Shown: positions 1 to 6,316, numbered from the stretch's first letter. The stretch: 12,325 nt of DNA from Oscillospiraceae bacterium (GCA_017381835.1 JAFOBK010000092.1:1-12325); one strand, 5' to 3'. Notes: generated from the letters alone by a model not told the origin. A program made the numbers and translations.

Positions 1-239
1 CGGATGCGCTCCTTGACGATCTTCTTCATCTCAGCTTCGATCTGGGTCAGATGCTCGGGGGTGAAGGAGAAGGGAGCGTCAAAGTCGTAGTACCAGCCCT
101 CGTCGATGGCGGGGCCGATGGCCAGCTGAACCTCAGGCCACAGACGCTTGACGGCCTGGGCCATCACATGGGAGCTGGTGTGCCAGAAGGTCTTGCGGAA
201 TTCGGGATTTTCGAACGTGTACAGATTTTCTTCAGACAT
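1..239 (-). CDS. thrS: Threonyl-tRNA synthetase, N-terminal part (partial, runs off the left edge)
   Basis: Charges tRNA-Thr with threonine in the cytoplasm. Only the first 79 codons are in the window. They match the start of the ThrRS editing (SAD-like) region: an HTSSH (HxxxH) metal-type motif at residues 20-24, then [16 protein letters not shown] and [14 protein letters not shown], the family's usual IGPxIxxGFYYDF block. The start is well fixed: AAAGGAGG lies just upstream, and an in-frame TAA (273-275) lies 36 nt before the ATG. Most ThrRS proteins carry a TGS domain of about 60 residues before the HxxxH motif. Here only 19 residues precede it, so the TGS domain is absent. The upstream T-box leader with an ACC specifier independently supports the identity. 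The aminoacylation core and anticodon-binding domain are outside the window. Confidence 0.93.
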   Translation of the reverse strand, partial: MSEENLYTFENPEFRKTFWHTSSHVMAQAVKRLWPEVQLAIGPAIDEGWYYDFDAPFSFTPEHLTQIEAEMKKIVKERI

Positions 240-260
240 GGTAGTTTCCTCCTTTTCATA

Positions 261-380
261 ATGGCTCCCCTTTTAGGGGAGCTGTCAGCAACGCTGACTG
301 AGGGGTAAACGGATGTATCCGTTCCGCTAACCCCTCCGCCCAGTGTGCGCACTGGGCACCTCCCTTTGCAGGGGAGGCAT
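261..380 (-). repeat. Five-hairpin intergenic palindromic repeat, copy 1, in the thrS 5' leader
   Basis: Read on the minus strand, five hairpins follow each other: CCTCCC/GGGAGG, GCCCAGTG/CACTGGGC (338-357), a larger one with AGGGGT/ACCCCT outside and AACGGA/TCCGTT inside, GTCAGC/GCTGAC, and GCTCCCCT/AGGGGAGC. It sits between the T-box attenuator and the thrS ribosome-binding site, so full-length thrS mRNA contains it. The linkers GGGAGGTG, CGGAGGG, CCCC(T)CAGTC and CAGCxCCC recur in the element at 2294-2486, whose stems differ. I know repeats of this look from gut Clostridia genomes, but I cannot name the family. Confidence 0.8.
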
Positions 381-392
381 GGGAGAAGGTAT

Positions 393-430
393 AAAAAATA
401 CCCACCCCCTGAAAAATCAGGGGTGGGATA
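393..430 (-). terminator. T-box attenuator terminator of thrS
   Basis: On the minus strand an ATCCCACCCCTGA stem pairs with TCAGGGGGTGGGTAT across a short T-rich loop and is followed by a run of six T. It lies directly after the T-box motif, as in class I transcriptional T-boxes, where the antiterminator competes with this hairpin. Confidence 0.9.
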
Positions 431-629
431 CAAAGTATTCCACGGTTCCACCCTGGTTGCGGACGTGTCCGCCACTCATTGACACTGTAACGGGTGCGCC
501 CGGCAGGCCATTTCCGACCTGCAGCTCAGAAGTGGTATCGCAGAAAGCAGGGTTACAGAAGCTTTTCACCATGCAGCTTCCTCTCTGGGAATCTTACTTT
601 CGCGCGTGTCTTCATCGCAGCTTTTTAAC
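393..629 (-). promoter_or_regulatory. T-box leader (tRNA-Thr-responsive) of thrS
   Basis: Cis-acting RNA that senses uncharged tRNA-Thr and switches thrS transcription on by antitermination. On the minus strand: a Stem I start GATGAAGACACGCGCGAAAG near 616, an AGAGAGG element, a specifier region reading GATACCACTTCTGAGC with ACC (Thr) at 536-534 followed by A as usual, and the hallmark T-box AGGGTGGAACCGTGG at 454-440. The TGGA in that motif would pair with an acceptor end whose discriminator base is U, as expected for bacterial tRNA-Thr. An intrinsic terminator follows. Its distal position relative to thrS, with a repeat inserted between, is the only oddity. The 5' end is set from the predicted promoter. 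Confidence 0.93.
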
Positions 630-635
630 GGATAA

Positions 636-664
636 ATGATAGCACAGTTTCCCGGTTCTGTCAA
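636..664 (-). promoter_or_regulatory. SigA-type promoter of the thrS T-box leader
   Basis: On the minus strand a perfect TTGACA (664-659) is separated by 17 bp from TATCAT (641-636). Transcription would start near 629, just before the T-box Stem I. Confidence 0.85.
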
Positions 665-980
665 GAAGTGGGTGGGAAAAGGGAAGAATCCCCGTGTGGA
701 GGGGAGGCGACAAAATACGGCCTGTTTCACCCTCCGGGGGGAGAGCGGACATGGAAAAAGACCGGATTTGGTTTACCATAACAGAAAAATACCGGCAATC
801 GGGAAAAGGTTACATTATTATGGAAATTATGTCAACATATGTTACTTATGACACTAGATATCGTGGTGAAAACTGACAAAAAACCATATATTTTGGGTGT
901 GGTAAAACAAGTAGTTTACATAAAATATCAAGAGAAAAATGGCGAAAAGTTCCGCAAACATGGTCAAAATCGCAAAAGAC
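665..980. other. AT-rich divergent intergenic region, no gene recognised
   Basis: About 315 bp between the divergent thrS promoter and the promoter at 981. The half nearer the plus-strand gene is clearly more AT-rich than the surrounding coding DNA. I find only short open frames without convincing ribosome-binding sites, no tRNA, and no riboswitch class that I recognise. A 10-bp palindrome AACATATGTT (834-843) could be a binding site but has no other support. Confidence 0.6.
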
Positions 981-1008
981 TTGACTTTTTCGAAATATTT
1001 GCTATAAT
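981..1008 (+). promoter_or_regulatory. SigA-type promoter of the G5/3D protein gene
   Basis: TTGACT (981-986), a 16-bp spacer, then a perfect TATAAT (1003-1008). Transcription would start near 1015 and give a leader of about 90 nt. In that leader GAGAAAT (1020-1026) can pair with ATTTCTC (1073-1079) just ahead of the ribosome-binding site AAAGGAGG. No known riboswitch is apparent. Confidence 0.8.
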
Positions 1009-1107
1009 ATCCCCAACGAGAGAAATACACGATGTATCTAATTGTAACTATTTGATATCTTGTAAAGATGCAATTTCTCAATCAAGGTTTCGAAAGGAGG
1101 TTCGTTG

Positions 1108-2208
1108 ATGCAAGGCCTTCCCCTGTTTGCAGCTAGAAGAAGAAACTTTTTTCTCCATGTATGCGCAATCGCAATCCCTCTGGTCCTTTTGGTGACCATG
1201 CTTAGCCAAAATGTTTTTGCCCAGAATACATTCGTGATCACAGACGGCGATCAGGTCATTGTACATACGACCTACGCTTCGGACCCCGCCATGGCGCTCA
1301 ATGAGGCCGGTGTGGATGTAGACCCCGATGAATATTACACCACCCAGTCTGAGGATGGTGTGTACGATATCACCGTCCAAAGAGATGACGCTGTCACCGT
1401 TGTGAACTGCGGTGAGGAAATGAAGGTGCTGATCCAGGATAAGACCGTGGGCGCTCTGCTGGAGCGTGCCGGTGTGCGTACCGGTGAGGGCTACCTGGTT
1501 TCCTGCCCTCTGACCGATAAGCCCGTGGACGGCATGACCGTGATCGTAGACCATGTGGTGGTCAATGAAGAAGTGTATACTGTGGAGGTGCCCTTCGCTA
1601 CCTCTACTGTGGAAGATCCCTATCTTCCGGAAGGTGAGGAGAAGATCCTGACCGAAGGTGTGGTAGGTCAGATGCTCTGTACCGCCGATGTGGAGTACCG
1701 CAATGCTGCGGAAATCAGCAGAAGCGTAAAGAACACCCAGCAAATCCGCCCCGTTCAGAATCAGGTGGTGGCGGTGGGTACCGGCGAGCTGGTGGAAAAT
1801 ACCGCCCAGCTGCCGCAGGTGGGCCCGGGCGCTCAGCTGCCTTTGATCGGCGAGGATGTGATCGTGCTTCCCAGCGGCGAAGTGCTGACTTACTACGCCA
1901 AGGATACATTTGAGGCAACTGCCTATACCATGTATGACGCCGGCTGCGATACCATTACCGCCTGCCAGACCGAAGTTCGCTGGGGCGTGGTGGCGGTGGA
2001 TCCTAAGGTGGTTCCTTACGGCACCAGAATGTTTGTGCTCAATACCGACGGCAGCTTTGTCTACGGTATTGCCACCGCAGAGGACTGCGGCAGCGCCATC
2101 CAGGGCAAAGAGCTGGATCTGTATATGCCCACGCTGGATGAGGCCTTTGATTACGGCCGCCAGCCGGTGACGGTTTACTTCCTGGGCGATGCCTACTGGA
2201 CATACTGA
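1108..2208 (+). CDS. Secreted G5 and 3D domain protein (YabE/Rpf2-like putative peptidoglycan hydrolase)
   Basis: Predicted extracytoplasmic cell-wall protein of 366 residues. A signal peptide or anchor (13-33, with possible cleavage after NVFA at 38) is followed by two DUF348-like ubiquitin-fold segments (about 42-92 and 94-150), a G5 domain (about 154-225), a linker, and a C-terminal 3D domain (about 268-360). The three aspartates that name the 3D domain are visible: D298 in VAVDP, D326 in ATAEDCGSAIQG and D337 in ELDLYMP. This order matches YabE/YocH/Rpf2-type proteins, whose 3D domain resembles the catalytic core of MltA lytic transglycosylases; lytic activity here is inferred from the family. 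ATG at 1108 was preferred to the adjacent TTG at 1105 because AAAGGAGG (1093-1100) then has 7-nt spacing. It is a monocistronic unit with its own promoter and terminator. Confidence 0.88.
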   Translation: MQGLPLFAARRRNFFLHVCAIAIPLVLLVTMLSQNVFAQNTFVITDGDQVIVHTTYASDPAMALNEAGVDVDPDEYYTTQSEDGVYDITVQRDDAVTVVNCGEEMKVLIQDKTVGALLERAGVRTGEGYLVSCPLTDKPVDGMTVIVDHVVVNEEVYTVEVPFATSTVEDPYLPEGEEKILTEGVVGQMLCTADVEYRNAAEISRSVKNTQQIRPVQNQVVAVGTGELVENTAQLPQVGPGAQLPLIGEDVIVLPSGEVLTYYAKDTFEATAYTMYDAGCDTITACQTEVRWGVVAVDPKVVPYGTRMFVLNTDGSFVYGIATAEDCGSAIQGKELDLYMPTLDEAFDYGRQPVTVYFLGDAYWTY

Positions 2209-2224
2209 TAACTGCAAACCAATT

Positions 2225-2257
2225 CCCCGCAGCAAAAATGCTGCGGGGATCTTTTTG
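2225..2257 (+). terminator. Intrinsic terminator after the G5/3D protein gene
   Basis: CCCCGCAGC (2225-2233) pairs perfectly with GCTGCGGGG (2240-2248) around an A-rich loop and is followed by ATCTTTTT. It starts 16 nt after the stop codon. Confidence 0.93.
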
Positions 2258-2293
2258 TGCAAAGAAAACTACCCAGTCCCAATCCAGCGGATT

Positions 2294-2486
2294 GCCTCCC
2301 TCTCCGCCGGCCTAAGAGCCGCCCTATGGGCGGTTGGCCTCTGTACGCCCGCCTGCGGGCGGGTGTGTTGAGGGAGGTGGATTCGCCGTCAGGCGAAGAC
2401 GGAGGGAGAGAAATAAGAAGTGAAATCGTCTCTCCCCCAGTCTTTTTGCTGCGCAAAAATCCAGCCCCCTCGTCAGAGGGGGCCAT
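2294..2486 (+). repeat. Five-hairpin intergenic palindromic repeat, copy 2, with two extra hairpins nested in the first
   Basis: Consecutive perfect hairpins: an outer CCTCCCTC (2295-2302)/GAGGGAGG (2370-2377) that encloses CCGCCC/GGGCGG and CGCCCGC/GCGGGCG; then TTCGCC/GGCGAA, GGGAGAG (2404-2410)/CTCTCCC (2430-2436), TTTTTGC/GCAAAAA and CCCCCTC/GAGGGGG (2465-2482). Order and linkers match copy 1 (261-380), but almost every stem sequence differs. Both copies lie in the sense direction of the gene they precede. It occupies most of the gap before the transglutaminase gene, and no protein-coding potential is seen. Confidence 0.82.
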
Positions 2487-2529
2487 GGGTGCGTGCGTAA
2501 CCGGCAGATGCAGAAACCGGAACAGAGTG

Positions 2530-2558
2530 TTGCAATTGGGCGGTTTTTTGATTATTAT
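2530..2558 (+). promoter_or_regulatory. Candidate SigA-type promoter of the transglutaminase-like gene
   Basis: TTGCAA (2530-2535), a 17-bp spacer, then TATTAT (2553-2558), in a locally AT-rich patch. The leader of about 50 nt contains a small TGGCA/TGCCA hairpin before AAGGAGG (2602-2608). Confidence 0.55.
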
Positions 2559-2615
2559 TAAAAAAGAAGAAATGGCAATGGCAGGTAATGCCACTTTGCG
2601 TAAGGAGGGTGCGGG

Positions 2616-4145
2616 ATGAAAAAGCGGATGCTTTGTATACTGCTAGTGCTGGCTATGGTTTTGGCTCTGGCTGTTTCCGTTTCCGCGGATGAATATGACG
2701 ATCTGCGCAAGCAGATGCTGGACAGCTTCCAGTCGGAGAAAATGCTGGATATCCGGCAGTATGAGCTGGAGGTTGAGCAGGTGCAGGAGATCTATGACAA
2801 GCTCTACCACAGCGGTCAGCTGCCCTGGTATGCGGATGAAGACTGCGACTATGTGTTCGGCGAAGGGGACACCGTCAGCAGATTCCGTCCGAAAGTGCTC
2901 AATGAAAGACTTTATAAACGGGATCTTTATGAGCAGAAAGTGGCGGAACTGATTGCGGAAAGCTGCAAGAGCTGGATGAGCGACTGGCAGAAGGCGGTCA
3001 GCGTCCATGACTACATTGTGCTGCATACCATCTATGACGAATCATATAAGTACAACACCGGCTATGACAGCCTGATCGGCGGCACGACCCTGTGCTATGG
3101 CTACAGCATGCTCTATATGGATGTGATGAACCGGCTGGGCATTCCCTGCCAGATCGTGATCGCCGAGGATGTGGGTGACGGCAGTGGACATGCATGGAAT
3201 GTGGTGCAGCTGGATGGGCAGTGGTATCATGTGGATCTGACCTGGGCCGATCCCGTTCCCGATATTTACGGCTTCAGCGGCCACAGCTTCTTCCTGAAAA
3301 CCGATGCGGAGTTTAAAGAGGGAAGAGATGCCCATGACTTCCCCTGGGAGGCCCTGGTGGAGGTCAGCGAAGAATCCTTCACCCAGGATGATTTCCTGGA
3401 GGATGTGTACAGCGCTGTTTACTTTACCGATGCAAACCACGCGATCTATCGGAGGGAAGTGGGTAACTTCTGCGCGGTGGTGTCAAGGGATCTCAGCACC
3501 GGAAAAGAAACCATTTTGGCCGATTATTACTGGGCTTACCTGGATTTGGGAGATGGAGAGTATTGCTATCCCACCTACGGCCTGAGCTACTGGAACGGCC
3601 GGATCTACTTCAACCAGGAGGATAAGGTGCTGTCCATGCTGCCCGACGGCAGTGACCTCAAGGAAGTTTACAGCATGGAGATCACGGACCGGTATATCAT
3701 CGGCGCCATGGCTGAAGACGGTATGCTGTATCTGAATCTGGCGGATATGGAAGGCAATGTGGAGCAGACAGAGGTGAAACTGGAAAATGTAGAGTTTCAC
3801 AGCCACAGTTATGAGGAGAAAATCGTCTTCGCCACCTGCCAGGCAGAGGGCTACCGCCATATGACCTGTCAGTGCGGCATTTCCTATAACCGTATCCCCA
3901 TCCCCCAGCTGGAGCATATGCTCATAACCACCATGGATAAAGCGCCTACCACCGAAGCACGGGGTGAGATCCGCCGGTGCTGTCTGCACTGCCAGTATCA
4001 GGAGCGGGAATATCCCCCGGCACTTCCTGCGCCGGAGGCAAAAATGCCTCTGTGGATTCCTATTGTCGGCGGTGTGCTGGCGCTGGGAATTTTGGGAATG
4101 GTTGCGGTGGTGGTCAAGAAGCGCCGCAGCGTCACCGAAAGCTAG
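2616..4145 (+). CDS. Secreted, membrane-anchored transglutaminase-like protein with C-terminal Cys-rich segment
   Basis: Predicted surface protein of 509 residues. A signal peptide (1-24, ending VSVSA-D) precedes a helical region and a transglutaminase-fold domain (about 125-210). The cysteine-protease-like triad is visible: C160 in GTTLCYGYS, H192 in SGHAWN and D207 in WYHVDLTWADP. Residues 250-390 look like beta-strand repeats. A cysteine-rich stretch (about 395-463) has HSHSY, C408, CQCG (418-421) and CCLHC (455-459). A single transmembrane helix (about 478-500) and a basic KKRR tail end the protein, which predicts extracellular display. The reaction is not determined; bacterial members of this fold are more often proteases or peptide-processing enzymes than cross-linkers. 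The start is supported by AAGGAGG with 7-nt spacing. It is a single-gene unit bounded by a terminator. Confidence 0.85.
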   Translation: MKKRMLCILLVLAMVLALAVSVSADEYDDLRKQMLDSFQSEKMLDIRQYELEVEQVQEIYDKLYHSGQLPWYADEDCDYVFGEGDTVSRFRPKVLNERLYKRDLYEQKVAELIAESCKSWMSDWQKAVSVHDYIVLHTIYDESYKYNTGYDSLIGGTTLCYGYSMLYMDVMNRLGIPCQIVIAEDVGDGSGHAWNVVQLDGQWYHVDLTWADPVPDIYGFSGHSFFLKTDAEFKEGRDAHDFPWEALVEVSEESFTQDDFLEDVYSAVYFTDANHAIYRREVGNFCAVVSRDLSTGKETILADYYWAYLDLGDGEYCYPTYGLSYWNGRIYFNQEDKVLSMLPDGSDLKEVYSMEITDRYIIGAMAEDGMLYLNLADMEGNVEQTEVKLENVEFHSHSYEEKIVFATCQAEGYRHMTCQCGISYNRIPIPQLEHMLITTMDKAPTTEARGEIRRCCLHCQYQEREYPPALPAPEAKMPLWIPIVGGVLALGILGMVAVVVKKRRSVTES

Positions 4146-4152
4146 ATTTTCA

Positions 4153-4181
4153 TTGCAAACCCGCCCTTCTTCTGCTATGAT
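4153..4181 (+). promoter_or_regulatory. Candidate rsmA promoter embedded in the upstream terminator
   Basis: TTGCAA (4153-4158), a 17-bp spacer and TATGAT (4176-4181), with an extended -10 TG one base upstream. The -10 lies in the upper stem-loop of the terminator at 4157-4205. Transcription would start near 4188, leaving a leader of under 20 nt before rsmA. Confidence 0.55.
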
Positions 4182-4205
4182 AGCAGCAAGAAAGGCGGGT
4201 TTTTT
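4157..4205 (+). terminator. Intrinsic terminator of the transglutaminase-like gene, abutting rsmA
   Basis: AAACCCGCC pairs with GGCGGGTTT; further pairing is TTCTT with AAGAA and GCTAT with ATAGC, followed by six T ending at 4205. The T-run touches the rsmA ATG at 4206. The 3' arm reads AAAGGCGGG, which is also the only Shine-Dalgarno-like sequence for rsmA. Confidence 0.85.
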
Positions 4206-5075
4206 ATGATCGATGTTTGTAATATTCAAGTGATGAAGCCTCTGCTGGCAGAGCACGGTTTTCACTTTTCCAAAGCTAAGGGTCAGAACTTTTTGATCGC
4301 CCGGTGGGTGCCGGAGCGGATCGCCGAGGATTCCGGCGTCAATGAGAATGTGGGTGTGCTGGAGATCGGCCCCGGTATCGGCCCTCTGACCCAGCAGCTT
4401 GCCTTGCGGGCGAAGAAGGTCTGCGCCGTGGAGCTGGATACCCGGTTAAAGCCCATTCTGGATCTGACGGTGGGTGAATTTGAGAACCTGGAGATCGTGT
4501 GGGACGATGTGCTGAAGCAGGATGTGAAGGCGCTGGTTGCCGAGAAATTTGCGGGATTGACCCCCATGGCCTGCGCAAACCTTCCTTACTACATCACCTC
4601 TCCTATCCTCAGCGCCCTGCTGGAGGCTGAGTGCTTCGATGCGGTCACCGTTATGGTGCAGAAGGAAGTTGCCCTGCGGATCGCCGCAAAACCCGGCACA
4701 GCGGACTACAGCGCCTTTACGGTGTTCTGCCAGTTCTACGCAGAGCCGGAACTGCTGTTTGATGTGCCTGCCCACTGCTTTATGCCCCAGCCGAAGGTGA
4801 CTTCCGCGGTGGTGACCCTGCGCACCAGAAAGGAACTTCCCTGGGAGATCCTGGACAAGGATATTTTCTTCCGTACCGTCAAGGCCAGCTTTGCCATGCG
4901 CCGGAAGAAGCTGCAGAACGGTTTGGCAGCCGGCTTCCCGGAGCTGGGTAAGGCCGGTGCAGGCGAGGTCATTGCGGCATGTGGTTTGCCGGAAAATGTC
5001 CGGGGTGAGACTTTGGATATTCAGCAGTTTGCAGATATTGCTAATGAAATTGTTAGGAGAAAGCAAAATGTTTGA
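4206..5075 (+). CDS. rsmA: 16S rRNA (adenine(1518)-N6/adenine(1519)-N6)-dimethyltransferase
   Basis: Uses S-adenosylmethionine to dimethylate two adjacent adenines in the helix 45 loop of 16S rRNA, a late step in 30S assembly. The protein is 289 residues, the usual size. The family signature runs in order: GFHFSKAKGQNFL (18-30), SAM-binding motif I VLEIGPGIGPLT (51-62), the acidic VELD motif (75-78), catalytic motif IV NLPYYITSP (125-133), MVQKEVALR, FMPQPKVTSAVV and KASFAMRRKKLQN near the C-terminal domain. Start choice: ATG 4206 follows AAAGGCGGG, a weak ribosome site within the preceding terminator; in-frame GTG 4230 and ATG 4233 have none. The last 8 nt overlap the next gene, so the two are probably translationally coupled. 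Confidence 0.96.
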   Translation: MIDVCNIQVMKPLLAEHGFHFSKAKGQNFLIARWVPERIAEDSGVNENVGVLEIGPGIGPLTQQLALRAKKVCAVELDTRLKPILDLTVGEFENLEIVWDDVLKQDVKALVAEKFAGLTPMACANLPYYITSPILSALLEAECFDAVTVMVQKEVALRIAAKPGTADYSAFTVFCQFYAEPELLFDVPAHCFMPQPKVTSAVVTLRTRKELPWEILDKDIFFRTVKASFAMRRKKLQNGLAAGFPELGKAGAGEVIAACGLPENVRGETLDIQQFADIANEIVRRKQNV

Positions 5076-5757
5076 GTATTTATTTTTGGATCTTGACGAT
5101 ACCATTCTGGATTTTCAGAAGGCTGAGCATATCGCCCTCAGCAAGACCCTGAGAAGCTTCGGACTGGAGCCGGATGAACATGTGCTGAAGCGCTACAATC
5201 TCATCAACAAGGCTCACTGGGAGGCTTTGGAGCGGAAAGAACTGACAAGAGAGCAGGTGCTGGTGGGCAGATTCCAGGTGCTGTTTGAGGAGATGGGCAT
5301 TTCCGTGGAGCCGGTTACCGTGGCCCGTACCTATGAGCGCAATTTGGGCATCGGCCATTATTTCCTCCCCGGTGCGGAGGAGGCTGTGGAGCGTTTGAGC
5401 AAAAAGTATAAGCTTTACCTGGCCAGTAACGGTACGGCCTCCGTGCAGAAGGGCCGCATGACCAGCGCCAACCTCTACCGCTTCTTTGAAAAGGTGTTCG
5501 TCTCCCAGGAGATCGGCGCCAACAAGCCGTCGGTCGAGTATTTTGAGCGCTGCTTTGCTCAAATTCCCGGCTTTGACAAGTCGAAGGCCATCATCGTGGG
5601 CGACAGCCTGACCTCCGATATTTTGGGCGGTCAGAACGCAGGCATCGCCACCTGCTGGGTAAACCCCAATCATAAGGCAGGTCGGGAGGATATCCGGGTG
5701 GATTATGAGATCGAGGCCCTGAGCCAGTTGGAAGCACTGTTGGAATCATTGAAATAG
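5068..5757 (+). CDS. HAD-superfamily phosphatase, YjjG-like pyrimidine nucleotidase family
   Basis: 229-residue cytoplasmic Mg-dependent phosphohydrolase. All four HAD motifs are present: DLDDT at 8-12 (nucleophile D8, acid/base D10), SNGT at 120-123, the motif III lysine K153 in GANKPS, and GDSLTSD at 178-184. A C1-type helical cap lies between motifs I and II. The sequence fits the YjjG/YfnB family, which removes phosphate from pyrimidine nucleotides, including damaged or non-canonical ones; the substrate is inferred, not seen. The ATG was chosen because AGGAGA (5055-5060) has 7-nt spacing and the start overlaps the end of rsmA; a longer upstream reading in this frame is antisense-free but has no ribosome site. 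Cotranscribed with rsmA. Confidence 0.9.
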   Translation: MFEYLFLDLDDTILDFQKAEHIALSKTLRSFGLEPDEHVLKRYNLINKAHWEALERKELTREQVLVGRFQVLFEEMGISVEPVTVARTYERNLGIGHYFLPGAEEAVERLSKKYKLYLASNGTASVQKGRMTSANLYRFFEKVFVSQEIGANKPSVEYFERCFAQIPGFDKSKAIIVGDSLTSDILGGQNAGIATCWVNPNHKAGREDIRVDYEIEALSQLEALLESLK

Positions 5758-5762
5758 TTAAT

Positions 5763-5872
5763 TGTAGGGGAGGGTCTTGACCCTCCCGGCGGTACAATCT
5801 TGCGTGTTTGCATTGGATTTCGGCGAAAACGAAAGTGCCTTCTGCGCGGGAGGGTCAAGGCCCTCCCCTACA
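5763..5872. repeat. 110-bp element with 26-bp near-perfect terminal inverted repeats (MITE-like)
   Basis: The left arm 5763-5788 and right arm 5847-5872 are inverted copies with one mismatch in 26, both starting TGTAGGGGAGGG at their outer ends. Each arm also folds on itself: GGGAGGGTC pairs with GACCCTCCC in the left arm, and the right arm has one G-T wobble. The 58-bp interior has no recognisable gene. The element begins 5 bp after the HAD gene stop and may act as a terminator or stabiliser, although no T-run follows. No transposase is present, and no target-site duplication is obvious. Confidence 0.85.
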
Positions 5873-5897
5873 GGATATGAAAAAAGGATGATGGAAT

Positions 5898-6098
5898 ATG
5901 TTTGGATATGTGGTTTTGGCGCTGCTGTTTCTGTGGGGCATATTGATGATCGCAAAGCCCGATCTTTTGTGGCGCATTGAACACAGCGGCCAGCTGGATC
6001 GGCAGCAGCCTACGGAAAAGTATATTTCTACCATGCGCATCGCCGGCAGCTTCTGCATGGTGCTGGCTGTTGCGTTGTTTGTGATGTTTTTGCGCTGA
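5898..6098 (+). CDS. Small two-helix membrane protein, first of a tandem pair (function unknown)
   Basis: 66 residues. A hydrophobic helix (about 4-19) is followed by the motif KPDLLWRIEH, a polar loop with PTEKYISTMRI, and a second hydrophobic helix (about 47-64), so it should be an integral membrane hairpin. It aligns without gaps to the next gene product with 28 of about 62 positions identical. The KPxLxWxIEH...PTxxYxSxMRIxG pattern reminds me of small DUF6199-like Firmicutes proteins, but I am not certain of that. The ribosome site is AAAGGA about 9 nt upstream. No catalytic residues are evident. Confidence 0.78.
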   Translation: MFGYVVLALLFLWGILMIAKPDLLWRIEHSGQLDRQQPTEKYISTMRIAGSFCMVLAVALFVMFLR

Positions 6099-6121
6099 CA
6101 GTTAGAGAAAGGAGCACGACC

Positions 6122-6316
6122 ATGGGATATGTAGGATTGATTGCGTTGTTTGTGATCGGTGTTATGATGTTCTGGAAGCCGGAGCTTATGTGGAAAATTG
6201 AGCATCTTCTCTCTGTCAAAGGTGGAGAACCCACGGATTTTTATTTGTCAATGATGCGCATCGGCGGTGTGGTGTTTGCTGTGATCGCGGTAATTCTTGC
6301 GATAAGTTTTTGGTAA
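6122..6316 (+). CDS. Small two-helix membrane protein, second of a tandem pair (function unknown)
   Basis: 64 residues, paralogue of the preceding protein: hydrophobic helix (about 3-17), KPELMWKIEHLLSVKGGEPTDFYLSMMRIGG, then a second hydrophobic helix (about 46-63). The motif core is closer to what I take to be the family consensus than in the first copy. The ribosome site AAAGGAG (6108-6114) has 7-nt spacing and the gene lies 23 bp after its neighbour, so both form one short operon ending at the hairpin at 6328-6356. No promoter was identified with confidence; one may lie in the repeat upstream. Confidence 0.8.
   Translation: MGYVGLIALFVIGVMMFWKPELMWKIEHLLSVKGGEPTDFYLSMMRIGGVVFAVIAVILAISFW

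Noticed and set aside
636..876. Short plus-strand open frames in the thrS/G5-3D intergenic region
   Set aside because: No ribosome sites, overlap with the thrS promoter, and no recognisable protein features.
1009..1107. c-di-AMP or other riboswitch in the leader of the G5/3D gene
   Set aside because: Such genes are sometimes riboswitch-controlled, but the leader is short, AT-rich and shows no conserved motif that I recognise.
1078..2262. 394-residue open frame on the minus strand
   Set aside because: Mirror of the G5/3D protein gene, running through its terminator; no family resemblance.
3483..4265. 260-residue open frame on the minus strand
   Set aside because: Antisense to the transglutaminase-like gene and crossing the terminator into rsmA.
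4891..5067. Longer N-terminus for the HAD phosphatase
   Set aside because: This part overlaps the rsmA coding region in another frame, and the true start at 5068 has a ribosome site and begins right at the DLDDT-bearing strand.
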